Below are positions 18,189 through 27,234 of a DNA stretch of 64,000 bases, piece after piece. Source of the stretch: an uncultured Eubacteriales bacterium (lineage in GTDB: Bacteria; Bacillota; Clostridia; Oscillospirales; CAG-272); NCBI GenBank assembly GCA_900546695.1, contig URDX01000003.1, positions 1 through 64,000 on the forward strand. Reading direction: 5' to 3'. The notes beneath the pieces are model-generated. The model saw nothing but the letters and a program-made list of their open reading frames with translations. It ran no database searches and was not told the origin of the DNA. Position 1 is the first letter of the stretch, and every line of letters begins with the position of its first letter. The position numbers and the translations under genes were made by a program.

Positions 18189-19082
18189 TTATTCACCTCC
18201 GTAGACAAAGCGGGATGTGCAGTACTTCATGATTGCCATGCCCGCAAGCAGTATCAGCATGAGCACGAACGCGATAGCGGCTGCGAAATGCAGATTGTTC
18301 GCAACGTACTGTCCCTCGATAGCGTCGCCGATGAGAAAGAACTTACCGCTGCCGAGCTTCTGCGATATATAGAAGGTACTGATAGACGGGATAAGAACCA
18401 TCGTCACACCCGATATTACACCCGGCATGCTCAGCGGGAGCACCACCCTTCGCAGTGCGGAAATGCCGCTGCAGCCGAGATCGTGCGCCGCTTCGATGAG
18501 TCTGCCGTCGAGCTTGACAAGAATGGAATATATGGGCAGTATCATGTAAGGAAAATAGTCGTAGACCATTCCGATAATGACCGCCGTCTCTGTGCCGATA
18601 ACATGCATCGACCCGATGCCGAGCTTACCGAGCAGACCGTTTACGATGCCCGAATCCTGCAATATGGTCATCCATGCGTAGGTGCGGATAAGAAAGTTCA
18701 TCCACATCGGTATCATTATCAGCGTCATCATGGTCTTTTGCGTTCTTTCCTTTGCGTGAGCCATGATATATGCGATGGGATAGCCGAGCAGCAGGCATAT
18801 TGCCGTAGATATCGCCGCAAGCTTGAGCGAGCGCAGGAAAATGATAAGATACGTGCGCACCTCTGCGGAGCTTCCGTCGTCCTGAACAATGCTGCTCTTA
18901 GCGGTGAAAAAGCGGGTGATATGCTCGGTGGTAAAGGCAAAATTATTGTCCGTAAACGCATAGTATGCGACGAACGCGAGCGGCACGACAACAAACAGCA
19001 GCGACCATACCGAATACGGCGCAAGCACCGCGCGGTAGGTGCCGTGAGTTATCTTTTCCGAGCTTTTCTGAGTTATCTTCAT
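18189..19082 (-). CDS. potB: Polyamine ABC transporter permease
   Basis: A 297-residue permease with six predicted helices. It has an EAA loop ([21 protein letters not shown]) and a larger first extracytoplasmic loop. It pairs with PotC to form the channel. Its ATG overlaps the potA stop by ATGA, indicating tight translational coupling. Confidence 0.93.
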   Translation of the reverse strand: MKITQKSSEKITHGTYRAVLAPYSVWSLLFVVVPLAFVAYYAFTDNNFAFTTEHITRFFTAKSSIVQDDGSSAEVRTYLIIFLRSLKLAAISTAICLLLGYPIAYIMAHAKERTQKTMMTLIMIPMWMNFLIRTYAWMTILQDSGIVNGLLGKLGIGSMHVIGTETAVIIGMVYDYFPYMILPIYSILVKLDGRLIEAAHDLGCSGISALRRVVLPLSMPGVISGVTMVLIPSISTFYISQKLGSGKFFLIGDAIEGQYVANNLHFAAAIAFVLMLILLAGMAIMKYCTSRFVYGGE

Positions 19083-20197
19083 TCATCTTCCTCGCTTTCC
19101 GGGTTAGCGAGCTCATCGAGCTCGTTTGAGAAGGATGAGTAGTCTCCGTACATTCCCGAATATTCGGATTTCTTCATTATATGGATGGCATCGGGTTCAA
19201 GCTCTATGCCGATATATGCGCCCTCCTCGACATGGTCGGTGGTCTGTATCATCCATTTAAAGCCGTCTATGTCGACGATAGCCTCGTTATGTACGCCCAT
19301 GAATGTGACCGACGTGACCTTACCGCGCAGCATTCCGCGCTCGGGTGAGACGATATCTACATCCTCCGGTCTTATAACAACATCGACTGCCTCGCGGGGG
19401 GCAAAGCCGCTGTCAAGGCACTTAAAGGTCTGACCGCCGAACGAAACAAGATAATCCTCAAGCATAACGCCGTCAACGATGTTGCTCTCGCCGATAAAGT
19501 CGGCAACGAATGCGTTCTGCGGCTCGTTGTATATATCGCTCGGAGAGCCTATCTGCTGAATCTTGCCCTCGCTCATAACTACGATGGTATCGGACATGCT
19601 CAGCGCTTCCTCCTGGTCGTGCGTGACGAATATGAAGGTGATACCCGTGTTCTTCTGAATCTTTTTCAGCTCCTGTTGCATATCCTTACGCAGCTTGAGA
19701 TCGAGCGCGCCGAGCGGTTCGTCGAGCAGCAGCACCTTCGGCTCGTTTACGAGTGCGCGCGCTATCGCGACACGCTGCTGCTGACCGCCCGAGAGGCTTG
19801 TTACACGCCGCTCTGCAAAGCCCGAGAGCATTACCATCGAGAGCATGCGTTCTACCTTTTCCTTTATCTCTTTTCGCGGCAGCTTTCGCTCGCGCAGCGG
19901 GAAGGCTACGTTCTCGAAAACGTTTAGATGCGGAAAAAGCGCATATTTCTGAAATACGGTATTTACATGGCGCTTGTGCGGCGGAACGTCGTTTATGCGC
20001 TTGCCCATGAAGATGACATCGCCGTCGTCGGGATATTCAAAGCCGCCTATTATCCTCAGCGTTGTGGTTTTTCCGCAGCCTGAAGGACCGAGCAATGTTA
20101 TAAATTCGTTATCGTGTATGTCGAGACTGATGCCGTCAAGCACCGTTTCTCCGTCAAACGACTTGGAAATATTCTTAAGTTCAATTATCTTTTTCAT
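19079..20197 (-). CDS. potA: Polyamine ABC transporter ATPase
   Basis: A 372-residue ATPase. Walker A is GPSGCGKTT (37-45), signature LSGGQ (135-139), Walker B LLLDEP (156-161), and a TOBE domain follows from about 240. The ATG at 20197 follows AGGAGA and matches family N-termini; the frame remains open upstream but that part looks non-coding. It is the first gene of potABCD and lies about 250 bases downstream of the structured RNA at 20440-20712. Confidence 0.95.
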   Translation of the reverse strand: MKKIIELKNISKSFDGETVLDGISLDIHDNEFITLLGPSGCGKTTTLRIIGGFEYPDDGDVIFMGKRINDVPPHKRHVNTVFQKYALFPHLNVFENVAFPLRERKLPRKEIKEKVERMLSMVMLSGFAERRVTSLSGGQQQRVAIARALVNEPKVLLLDEPLGALDLKLRKDMQQELKKIQKNTGITFIFVTHDQEEALSMSDTIVVMSEGKIQQIGSPSDIYNEPQNAFVADFIGESNIVDGVMLEDYLVSFGGQTFKCLDSGFAPREAVDVVIRPEDVDIVSPERGMLRGKVTSVTFMGVHNEAIVDIDGFKWMIQTTDHVEEGAYIGIELEPDAIHIMKKSEYSGMYGDYSSFSNELDELANPESEEDE

Positions 20198-20439
20198 GCC
20201 CGTTCTCCTAATGCAGACCGCCTCGGCAGCCGTATTTTCGCGTGCCGCGCCGCAGCCGACGCAAAAGAAAAAGCGACACACCGCCCCGCGGCATATCGCT
20301 TGTAAAAATTGCATGACAACACACACCGCACGCAGGTAAACGGACGCGCGCAATGTGCAGCCCACAGCCGAATGCGCGGCACGGCAGAAGCCGTCCCGAC
20401 AAAATCTCCGTGCGTCGGCGCGGATACGGTATGGGTAAA
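20198..20439. other. Leader between the structured RNA and potA
   Basis: GC-rich stretch without a credible gene. On the minus strand a partly paired hairpin at about 20270-20302 (GCGA...TCGC enclosing GCCGC/GCGG) is followed by TTTTTCTTTT. It could be a terminator or attenuator between the RNA promoter and potA. Confidence 0.45.
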
Positions 20440-20712
20440 CATCAAATCACAATTAGATCAGAGTCTATATAGCAAAGATTACTTTTACTACTCTTATTGA
20501 TCATTTCACAAGTTCATGCCAAAGGCATTTTCGGTTATAAAGTAACCAACTTATAAAACTGAGCTTTTAACTCAACCAATAAGGCAACAGAAGTTGCCAA
20601 CTGCCGCGCTGCGGCGAATTTCGACATTCGACCCGGCTGTCCGTATGGCCTCAGCCGACTTGCGTCGGCGGTCGTTTTAATCCTGCTTCGGAACACTGTC
20701 CAATTGAGATCA
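20440..20712 (-). ncRNA. Structured RNA of unassigned family upstream of potABCD
   Basis: A predicted RNA of about 270 nt that begins at the expected start site of a strong promoter. Its ends pair: 20700-20710 with 20446-20456, 11 pairs with one mismatch. Inside are many short perfect hairpins: 20516-20528, 20533-20547, 20560-20574, 20583-20598, 20603-20615, 20615-20630 and 20654-20669, the last with a GCAA loop in the RNA sense. A junction helix 20510-20514/20548-20552 encloses two of them, and 20457-20464 pairs with 20490-20501. It has no open reading frame. A multibranched layout argues against 6S RNA, and no T-box, RNase P or tmRNA core is visible. raiA-type or an unknown family is possible. 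Confidence 0.65.
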
Positions 20713-20718
20713 TGAAAA

Positions 20719-20746
20719 AGTATAACACAGATTTTTCAATTGTCAA
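20719..20746 (-). promoter_or_regulatory. Promoter of the structured RNA (and possibly potABCD)
   Basis: On the minus strand TTGACA (20746-20741) and TATACT (20724-20719) are 16 bases apart. The predicted start is about 20712, exactly where the closing helix of the RNA begins. Confidence 0.8.
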
Positions 20747-20940
20747 TCCCTTTTTTAAAATTTGCGAATTTTTTTCTTTTTCCTACCTTAACCGCCCCGA
20801 AATCGGGCGAATTTTTGTGTAAGAATCAGCCTATTTTTGCAGCCGCGCAGAATCGGCGCTGCATCATATTTCCATGACGTAAATACCGATGCCGAAAGCC
20901 GACAATCGGACGGCTAAAGCGGAAAATTACACGACGGAAA

Positions 20941-20976
20941 AACAGCCGACAGTCACAAAGACCGTCGGTTGCTTTT
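20941..20976. terminator. Terminator downstream of oleate hydratase
   Basis: CAGCCGACAGTC and GACCGTCGGTTG pair over 12 bases (one mismatch, one G-T) around ACAAA. A-rich and T-rich flanks allow function on both strands. Confidence 0.75.
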
Positions 20977-21054
20977 CTCCGCCGTGAGGCAGAACACTTA
21001 TATTTATCATGGGGGAAGCTATTATAAAGTGGCTCGCTGACGGGAGGCTGTCTA

Positions 21055-22848
21055 TCACTCAATGAGACCGCTCTCGCGCAGCAGCAGCTCGATATCGGTG
21101 CCCTGCACCTTCTTGAGTGCAATCTTAAGAAGCTCTTTCTCCTTGAACGATAGCTTTATCTCACTGACAGGCCTCTTATCTACCGCATAATAGCATGCGC
21201 GCAGCAACTCACGGACATCGTATTTACTGCCCCAGACCTCGGGTACGCCGCGATCGATATCAAGCAGCGTGTAGACCGACTCCATACCTGTACGCATCGA
21301 ATACTCGATAGTAAATATGGTGTCACGCGGTGTCTCGGTAAACTGACCGAGAAATGCAAGGTTTACAGAGCCGTCGGGCACAACATGCGGGCGGTCGGAG
21401 TTCTTTCTGGGCTGGAAAAATGCGTTGATATACGGCATAAAGCAGGTCGTAGTGTTGCATGCATCGGCTGCAAGCGGCTCGATTCTGTCCTTGGGTACGC
21501 CGATATGATACAGCCACTCGCGGCAGATCTCCTCGCCCGTGCAGTCGCGCATAGCCTTCCTTACATAGTTGCCCTCGGCGCGCGTGTTGAGCGCGTACAG
21601 CCATACAAGAACGGCATTCTTATCCTGTGAATGAAACTGCGGCTGACGGTTGATGGTCCATGAGAGATACCAGTTATCCGCGCTGTCCTTGACGGTAACT
21701 ATACCGCCCGTTGTGACTCTGCCCGCGCGGGGGTCGCGCTTGCAGATATCCATGATGTGACGGATGACCTCCTCGTTTGAGGTTTCAACGGTCGCACTCA
21801 TCCAGTTTGTCGCTTCTATATCGCTGCAGAACGCGTCGGGATTACCGAACTCACCGTGCTCAGCCTGAGCAGCTATCTTCTTCCACATATCCCATGCTTC
21901 GCCCTTTCCGTTTTCGAGCTTTGAAAGGTCGGGCGCATGCGTCTGATCGCCGTAGCATGTGCTGTCGGTGCAGGAGCCGTTCGTGACGAAGACAAGGTCA
22001 TCCTCGATGAGGTCTATCGTCTGCTCCTCGCCGTCGCGGACGTAGACTATCTGCTTTGCGATTATCTTGCCGCCCTCGTGTGCAACGACGACATTTTTAA
22101 CGTCCATGCCGTACTCGATGCGCACGCCGTGCGACTCAAGGTATTTGACAAGCGGCAGTATAAGGCTCTCGTACTGATTGTACTTAGTAAAGCGCAACGC
22201 GCTGAAATCGGGAAGTCCGTCGATATGGTGAACATAGCGGCAGAGATAGCGCTTCATCTCAAGAGCGCTCGAATAACGCTGGAAAGCGAACATCGTCTGC
22301 CAGTAGAGCCAGAAATTCGTGCTCCAGAATGACTCCGGAAGCACCTCGGATATCTTTTTATCTTCAAGCTCGGATTCAGGCGTGATGAACAGGCGAGAGA
22401 GTGCAATTGCGGAATCGCGGTCAAGCTCAAAGCGTCCGTCGGTATGCGCATCCTTGCCGCAGTCAACGGTAGCACGGCAGAGCGAATAGTTCGGGTCCTC
22501 CTTGTTAAGGCGGTAATATTCGTCAAGCACCGACTGACCGGGATGCTCAAGCGAAGGAACATCGCGAAACATATCCCACATTACCTCGAAATGGTTGTCC
22601 ATCTCACGACCGCCGCGCATAAAGAAGCCCTTGGATATATCACGTCTGCCGTCGCAGCTGCCGCCGGCAAGCTCGCTCTTTTCGAGCAGATGAATATGCT
22701 CCCCCTTCATCTGACCGTCGCGGACAAGATAGAATGCAGCGGTGAGTCCCGCAAGTCCCGTACCGATTATATATGCGGACTTCTTGTCCACATCCTTCGG
22801 CTTTTCAGGGTGTGCAAACGATTCATAGGTTCCGGCTGAGTAATACAT
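21055..22848 (-). CDS. ohyA: Oleate hydratase
   Basis: FAD-dependent enzyme of the former 'myosin-cross-reactive antigen' family. It adds water to the cis-9 double bond of unsaturated fatty acids, giving 10-hydroxy products, and so detoxifies host or dietary fatty acids. The N-terminus carries the FAD fold (IIGTGLAGLTAA, residues 28-39). The RGGREM motif holds E82, aligned by memory to the catalytic Glu of characterised enzymes. The 597-residue length is normal. A 16-base-spaced promoter lies upstream and a TetR-type gene precedes it on the same strand. Confidence 0.95.
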   Translation of the reverse strand: MYYSAGTYESFAHPEKPKDVDKKSAYIIGTGLAGLTAAFYLVRDGQMKGEHIHLLEKSELAGGSCDGRRDISKGFFMRGGREMDNHFEVMWDMFRDVPSLEHPGQSVLDEYYRLNKEDPNYSLCRATVDCGKDAHTDGRFELDRDSAIALSRLFITPESELEDKKISEVLPESFWSTNFWLYWQTMFAFQRYSSALEMKRYLCRYVHHIDGLPDFSALRFTKYNQYESLILPLVKYLESHGVRIEYGMDVKNVVVAHEGGKIIAKQIVYVRDGEEQTIDLIEDDLVFVTNGSCTDSTCYGDQTHAPDLSKLENGKGEAWDMWKKIAAQAEHGEFGNPDAFCSDIEATNWMSATVETSNEEVIRHIMDICKRDPRAGRVTTGGIVTVKDSADNWYLSWTINRQPQFHSQDKNAVLVWLYALNTRAEGNYVRKAMRDCTGEEICREWLYHIGVPKDRIEPLAADACNTTTCFMPYINAFFQPRKNSDRPHVVPDGSVNLAFLGQFTETPRDTIFTIEYSMRTGMESVYTLLDIDRGVPEVWGSKYDVRELLRACYYAVDKRPVSEIKLSFKEKELLKIALKKVQGTDIELLLRESGLIE

Positions 22849-22880
22849 AATAAGCGCCTCCGATTTGTTTTTGTGATTCT

Positions 22881-22908
22881 ATTATAACCGATTTTTCAGC
22901 TCTTACAA
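22881..22908 (-). promoter_or_regulatory. Promoter of ohyA
   Basis: On the minus strand TTGTAA (22908-22903), a 16-base spacer and TATAAT (22886-22881). The start would be about 25 bases before the ATG. No palindrome like the one at the tetR promoter is visible here. Confidence 0.65.
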
Positions 22909-22917
22909 TAAGCAGAA

Positions 22918-22952
22918 AAAGTCCCGCGATAAAAGTTTTATCACGGGACTGC
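22918..22952 (-). terminator. Terminator of the TetR-family gene
   Basis: GTCCCGTGATAAAA pairs with TTTTATCGCGGGAC (one G-T type mismatch) and is followed on the minus strand by TTTTTC. It separates the regulator transcript from ohyA. Confidence 0.85.
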
Positions 22953-23017
22953 AGGATGTATAATTTTTTATCAAAGACAGATTTATGATAATACAGCAGC
23001 GCTTAAAAGCAGCACCT

Positions 23018-23572
23018 TCAAACGGCAAAGCGCGAGAGCGCATCGTTTACCGAATCCTTAATGAGCATAGAGAGTCTGCCCACTATCTCCTTCGGATCCT
23101 CCTTCATATCGTCCTTTATCCAGTCGAGCATAAGACCGACAAAGACGTATGAATATACCTGTGCTATAAATTTCTTATCCTCATGACGGACGGTGACATC
23201 CTTCGACTGCTCGTCAAGCACGCCCATAACAAGACTGTCTACCTGCGGCTTCAGGTACCGCTCGACCTGCTCGCGGTGAACACAGCGATAAACATTCATT
23301 ACAAACGGCTTGTTCTCAAGCACGACCTCGAATATCCGCAGAAACCCCTCCTGCCATGTGTCATGTGTAGTCTTGTTTTCGAGTGCGCGGCGCGCATCCT
23401 CGAGACAGCACCATTCGACAAGGTCGTATATATCCTTGAAGTGATAGTAAAACGTCATGCGGTTGATACCGCAGTCCTCTGCAATATCGTTGATGGTTAT
23501 CTTCGTCAGCGGCTTTTTAAGAAGCAGCTTTTTCAGCGACTCCTCAAGAGCGCGCTTTGTCAGCTGAGACAT
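23018..23572 (-). CDS. TetR/AcrR-family transcriptional regulator
   Basis: A 184-residue regulator. Residues about 18-45 hold the helix-turn-helix (ITINDIAEDCGINRMTFYYHFKDI), and the rest is a variable ligand-binding domain of the DhaS-like class. The ATG at 23572 follows GAGGAGGA. Position just upstream of oleate hydratase suggests control by fatty acids, as in other Gram-positive TetR/ohyA pairs, but this is inference. A perfect palindrome at its own start site suggests autoregulation. Confidence 0.88.
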   Translation of the reverse strand: MSQLTKRALEESLKKLLLKKPLTKITINDIAEDCGINRMTFYYHFKDIYDLVEWCCLEDARRALENKTTHDTWQEGFLRIFEVVLENKPFVMNVYRCVHREQVERYLKPQVDSLVMGVLDEQSKDVTVRHEDKKFIAQVYSYVFVGLMLDWIKDDMKEDPKEIVGRLSMLIKDSVNDALSRFAV

Positions 23573-23668
23573 ATTTCTATCCTCCTCTGTCTGTCGGGCA
23601 AATGAAAAAACGATATTGTACCGCATGCTGCGGCATCTGTCAGACGGCTATACACACAGCAGCCGGAT

Positions 23669-23682
23669 CGGACAGCTGTCCG
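23669..23682. promoter_or_regulatory. Candidate TetR operator
   Basis: CGGACAGCTGTCCG is a perfect 14-base palindrome. It begins one base after the -10 of the tetR promoter on the minus strand and so covers the transcription start. Position and symmetry fit an autoregulatory operator. Confidence 0.55.
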
Positions 23683-23683
23683 T

Positions 23684-23712
23684 ATTATAACACAGAGCGG
23701 GAAAAAAATCAA
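23684..23712 (-). promoter_or_regulatory. Promoter of the TetR-family gene
   Basis: On the minus strand TTGATT (23712-23707), a 17-base spacer and TATAAT (23689-23684). Confidence 0.78.
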
Positions 23713-23819
23713 GATTTGCGTGTCGGAGTTACCTAATGTTAACCTCGGTGTAGCAATGGACAAGTTGCGCATCAAGCTGACGGATATAGAACCGCCGCAC
23801 GGTGATAGTGCCGACGCAT

Positions 23820-23853
23820 GAAAAAAACGGAGCCGCCGCGACCGCGACGACCC
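23820..23853 (-). terminator. Terminator of the small P-loop gene
   Basis: On the minus strand GGGGTCGTCGC and GCGGCGGCTCC pair over 11 positions (some G-U) around a GGTC loop. This is followed by a seven-T run. Confidence 0.8.
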
Positions 23854-23903
23854 CGAATTCCGCGACAATGCCACGGAAGAAAAGCATTATTTTACTCGGT
23901 GCA

Positions 23904-24314
23904 TTACTTGGTGTAACCCTCAAGCTCAGCGGGAAGCTCCTCAACGGGGATGGAGGAGGTGATAACGATGTTTACACCGCTCTTCTCGGCAAGAGCACCA
24001 GCGTGCTTTACGAACTTAATGAACTCAGCCATATCGTCAGCGCAGATCTTGAGTGCGGAGTCGATAAAGAGGTCGGTGATATCGCTGTTGCTTGCTATCA
24101 TACCGCAAACAAAGCCGTAGAGCATATGAGCGTCGGTAACAGCATACTCGTCAACGTCAACGAGTCTGCCCTGATACTTAATCTCATGCATGAGCTTATT
24201 GCCCTTTTCTACGCAGATAACCGCACCCTTTGTGGTCTCGATAGCCTTGTTGGCAAGGTCGATCAGCTGCTTGGTCTTACCTGTTCCCTTGATGCCGACA
24301 ATAAGTTTAATCAT
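23904..24314 (-). CDS. Small P-loop nucleotide-binding protein
   Basis: A 136-residue protein with a Walker A motif at the N-terminus (GIKGTGKTK, residues 7-15) and a hydrophobic strand ending in VITSS near residue 120. It is often labelled PilT-like in Clostridia but has no type IV pilus context and is far too short for PilT. Function unknown. AGGAGG precedes the ATG, and it lies 39 bases after pgi, probably in the same operon. Confidence 0.78.
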   Translation of the reverse strand: MIKLIVGIKGTGKTKQLIDLANKAIETTKGAVICVEKGNKLMHEIKYQGRLVDVDEYAVTDAHMLYGFVCGMIASNSDITDLFIDSALKICADDMAEFIKFVKHAGALAEKSGVNIVITSSIPVEELPAELEGYTK

Positions 24315-24353
24315 AATAATCCTCCTATATGGTTAAAATTTGGATTTCCTTTA

Positions 24354-25694
24354 TTATTCACCGAGACGGGACTCAAGCTCGGTACGAAGCGCCTCATAGC
24401 CGGGCTTGCCGAGCAGAGCATACATATTCGTCTTGTACGCCTCGACTCCGGGCTGATTGAAGGGATTGACTCCGAGCAGATATGCGGAGATGCCGCATGC
24501 AAACTCGAAGAAGTATACGAGAGCGCCGAAGCTCTCTGCCGATCTCGACGGAATGCTGACGATAAGATTCGGTACGCAGCCGTCGTTATGAGCAAGAGCG
24601 GTTGCGGTAAATGCGGTGTGGTTGACCTCGCTCATATCCTTTCCTGCAAGGAAGTTCATGCCGTCAAGATTCTGCGGGTCGGTCTCGATCGGGATATCGC
24701 GATCGGGCTTCTCAATGTCGACGATAGTCTCAAAGAGAGTGCGCTCTCCCTGCTGTATCATCTGACCGAGCGAGTGGAGATCGGTCGAGAACATTGCGGA
24801 GGTCGGGAAGATACCCTTACCGTCCTTGCCCTCGCTCTCGCCGTACAGCTGCTTCCACCACTCCGCAAAAAGAGCAAGCGCGGGTTCGTACGCGGCAAGC
24901 ATCTCCATCTTCTTGCCCGTACGGTAGAAGTAGTTGCGGATCAATGCGTACTTAACTGCGTCGTTCTCCTCTACGGGCGCGGCGGTGTATATCGCACGTG
25001 CGTCTGCCGCACCCTTCATCATAGCGTCGATATCAATACCTGCAACGGCGATGGGAAGGAGTCCGACTGCCGTAAGTACCGAATATCTTCCGCCGACGCT
25101 GTCGGGAACGACAAAGCTCTCATAGCCCATATCAGTCGAGAACTGCTTGAGCGTACCGCGGCACTTGTCGGTAGTAACGAAGATGCGTTTAACACTCTCC
25201 TCTACACCGTACTTTTTCTCAAGGAAGCTGCGCATCACGCGGAACGCAAGCGCGGGCTCGGTCGTTGTGCCGGACTTAGAGATAACGTTTATGCAAACGT
25301 CCTTATCCTTGCACAGGTCGAGAATCTCCGAGAGATAGGTCGGGGAGATGGAGTTGCCTGCAAAGTAAACAGCGGGACCGTCCTTTACAAGCGAATTGTA
25401 GAACGGGCTGTTTACAAATTCAACAGCCGCTCTTGCACCGAGATAGGAGCCACCGATACCGATAACGACAAAAACGTCGCAATTAGCTCTGATGTACTCA
25501 GCAGCCTTCTTGATACGGTCGAACTCTTCTCTGTCGTAGTTGAGGGGGAGATCTCTCCATCCGAGAAAATCGCTGCCCTCTCCGCTGCCGGTCATCACCT
25601 TTTCAAATGCAGACTCGGCCTCAGACTTCATCGAGGCAAGCACCTCGTCGGAAATAAAACTGTCTGCGTATTTTGTACTTAATTTTACTGCCAT
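24354..25694 (-). CDS. pgi: Glucose-6-phosphate isomerase
   Basis: Interconverts glucose-6-phosphate and fructose-6-phosphate. The 446-residue length is that of the shorter Gram-positive type. Two SIS-type domains are visible, with the [11 protein letters not shown] motif near residue 80, the [10 protein letters not shown] motif near 138 and a late signature ([14 protein letters not shown]) including the catalytic lysine region. A strong promoter lies upstream. Confidence 0.96.
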   Translation of the reverse strand: MAVKLSTKYADSFISDEVLASMKSEAESAFEKVMTGSGEGSDFLGWRDLPLNYDREEFDRIKKAAEYIRANCDVFVVIGIGGSYLGARAAVEFVNSPFYNSLVKDGPAVYFAGNSISPTYLSEILDLCKDKDVCINVISKSGTTTEPALAFRVMRSFLEKKYGVEESVKRIFVTTDKCRGTLKQFSTDMGYESFVVPDSVGGRYSVLTAVGLLPIAVAGIDIDAMMKGAADARAIYTAAPVEENDAVKYALIRNYFYRTGKKMEMLAAYEPALALFAEWWKQLYGESEGKDGKGIFPTSAMFSTDLHSLGQMIQQGERTLFETIVDIEKPDRDIPIETDPQNLDGMNFLAGKDMSEVNHTAFTATALAHNDGCVPNLIVSIPSRSAESFGALVYFFEFACGISAYLLGVNPFNQPGVEAYKTNMYALLGKPGYEALRTELESRLGE

Positions 25695-25729
25695 AGCTTC
25701 GCCTTTTCTTTACACTTATTGTTGATTAC

Positions 25730-25758
25730 ATTATACACGCAATTTTATTTTCTTGCAA
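25730..25758 (-). promoter_or_regulatory. Promoter of pgi
   Basis: On the minus strand TTGCAA (25758-25753), a 17-base spacer and TATAAT (25735-25730). Confidence 0.75.
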
Positions 25759-25777
25759 GGGATATTTACTATTTTTT

Positions 25778-26938
25778 TTAATTCATCAAAAACTTTAACA
25801 TTATTTGCGTAAAAACATCAAAAAACGAAGCCGCATCGACCGCATTTGACGCCCTAATTTCGCTCTCGCCTATCACATTGCCGTCTGCCGAAAAGACCGC
25901 CCTGCCTATGACCTGCCCCTGCGCGACGGGGGTGCCGAGAAATTCGGGCAGCTCGTACTCGGTCGTGACCTTGCCGTCCTGCCCCTTTTCGATAACGCGG
26001 GAAAACGGCTGCACGACGGGCACGACGCTGCCGCCTATCGAGCCGTGCACGGGAATGGGCTCAAGCTCGCCGCCCGCGCAGCGGAACAGCGCTTTTCCCG
26101 CAAAGCCGATATCGAGCAGCTTTTTTGCGGATGCATTGCGCGCGTCGCGGCTGCTCGCTCCCATTATGACAGCTATGAGATGGAGCTCGCCCCGCTTTGC
26201 GGTCGCACTCATGCAGTAGCCTGCCTTTGATGTCGAGCCCGTTTTCAGCCCCGTCGCACCGTCATAGAAGCGGACAAGACGGTTCGTGTTCGTCAGGGTA
26301 AATGCGCCGTCGCGTATCGAATCCATCCAAGTAGAGCTGAATTCGAGAATTTTTTCGTGCCGCATCAGCTGCTCCGACATTATCGCGATATCGCGCGCAC
26401 TCGTCACGTGATTTATCGTCGTGTCGTCAAGTCCCGTCGCGTTTTCAAAATGTGTGGAATTCATCCCGAGCTCCGCCGCACGCTCGTTCATCCGCGCGAC
26501 AAACGCCTCCTCGCTCCCGCACACATACTCGGCGAGCGCAACGGCGGCATCGTTTGCCGACGAAATGACGGTGCATTTGACAAGCGTCTCAACGCTCATC
26601 TGCTCCCCCGGTGAGAGAAAGACCTGCGAGCCGCCCATCCCCGCGGCGTTTTCGCTCACCGAAACGCTGTCATTGAGCGATATGCTTCCGCCGTCTACCG
26701 CCTCCATAACGAGCAGCAGCGTCATTATCTTTGTTACCGACGCGGGCGGCAGACTCTCGTCGGCATTCATTTCGTAAAGCACCTCGCCCGTTTCCGCTTC
26801 CATCAGCAGCGCGCTTTTTGCATCGAGCTCGCCGGGGTCAAGCGCCGCGGCGGGCAGCGCGGGCAAAAAGACAAGCAGCACCGCAAGCAGACACGCAGCC
26901 GCACGGTACCGTGTAAATACAGCTTTCATCACATTCAC
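25778..26938 (-). CDS. dacF: D-alanyl-D-alanine carboxypeptidase (S11)
   Basis: Low-molecular-weight penicillin-binding protein that trims peptidoglycan stem peptides. A signal peptide covers residues 1-32. Catalytic motifs are complete: SVTK (S67, K70), SAN (127-129) and KTG (232-234). A C-terminal beta domain and hydrophobic anchor (FFDVFTQIMLKFLM) follow. The GTG at 26938 fits the AGAGGA site; ATG at 26929 is the alternative. The symbol follows DacF/DacB-like sporulating Firmicutes but paralog identity is not certain. Confidence 0.9.
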   Translation of the reverse strand: MNVMKAVFTRYRAAACLLAVLLVFLPALPAAALDPGELDAKSALLMEAETGEVLYEMNADESLPPASVTKIMTLLLVMEAVDGGSISLNDSVSVSENAAGMGGSQVFLSPGEQMSVETLVKCTVISSANDAAVALAEYVCGSEEAFVARMNERAAELGMNSTHFENATGLDDTTINHVTSARDIAIMSEQLMRHEKILEFSSTWMDSIRDGAFTLTNTNRLVRFYDGATGLKTGSTSKAGYCMSATAKRGELHLIAVIMGASSRDARNASAKKLLDIGFAGKALFRCAGGELEPIPVHGSIGGSVVPVVQPFSRVIEKGQDGKVTTEYELPEFLGTPVAQGQVIGRAVFSADGNVIGESEIRASNAVDAASFFDVFTQIMLKFLMN

Positions 26939-27126
26939 CGTTTCCTCTCATGAGCTTGCCGCATATCGCGGCGTAAATTCCGTTGTAATATTTTATTCCG
27001 ACAGCGCGGAAACTATTACAATCGGAATCGGAAACGTCGGAACGGGTGAAATGAACACGCGACATACAAATACATGATGAACGCACGGTCCGCAAAAGTG
27101 TAACGAACGGGCGATATACGAAATAG

Positions 27127-27165
27127 CGCCGCACGGCGAGGGCATATCTGCCTCGCCGTGCGGCG
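27127..27165. repeat. Perfect 15-bp hairpin between folD and dacF
   Basis: CGCCGCACGGCGAGG (27127-27141) and its exact complement (27151-27165) enclose a 9-base loop. No T-run follows on either strand, although the minus side continues CTATTTCG. It probably ends the lgt-folD transcript. The rest of 26939-27234 shows no gene. Confidence 0.6.
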
Positions 27166-27234
27166 ACAATATACGACAATATAAGACAGCCGCGAAAACC
27201 AACGGCTTCTCTTAAAATCCGCGCAAAACCGAGT

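Noticed and set aside
20456..20503. Possible T-box leader (AGAGTAGTAA-like string in the structured RNA)
   Set aside because: The T-box sequence and antiterminator are absent and no aminoacyl-tRNA or amino-acid gene follows.
20440..20712. 6S RNA or tmRNA as the identity of the structured RNA
   Set aside because: It is multibranched, unlike the rod-shaped 6S, and has no tRNA-like end or tag frame. A divergent 6S cannot be fully excluded without a covariance search.
23802..25682. A 626-residue plus-strand frame across the P-loop gene and pgi
   Set aside because: Antisense to two recognised genes with their own ribosome sites and terminator; no domain recognised.
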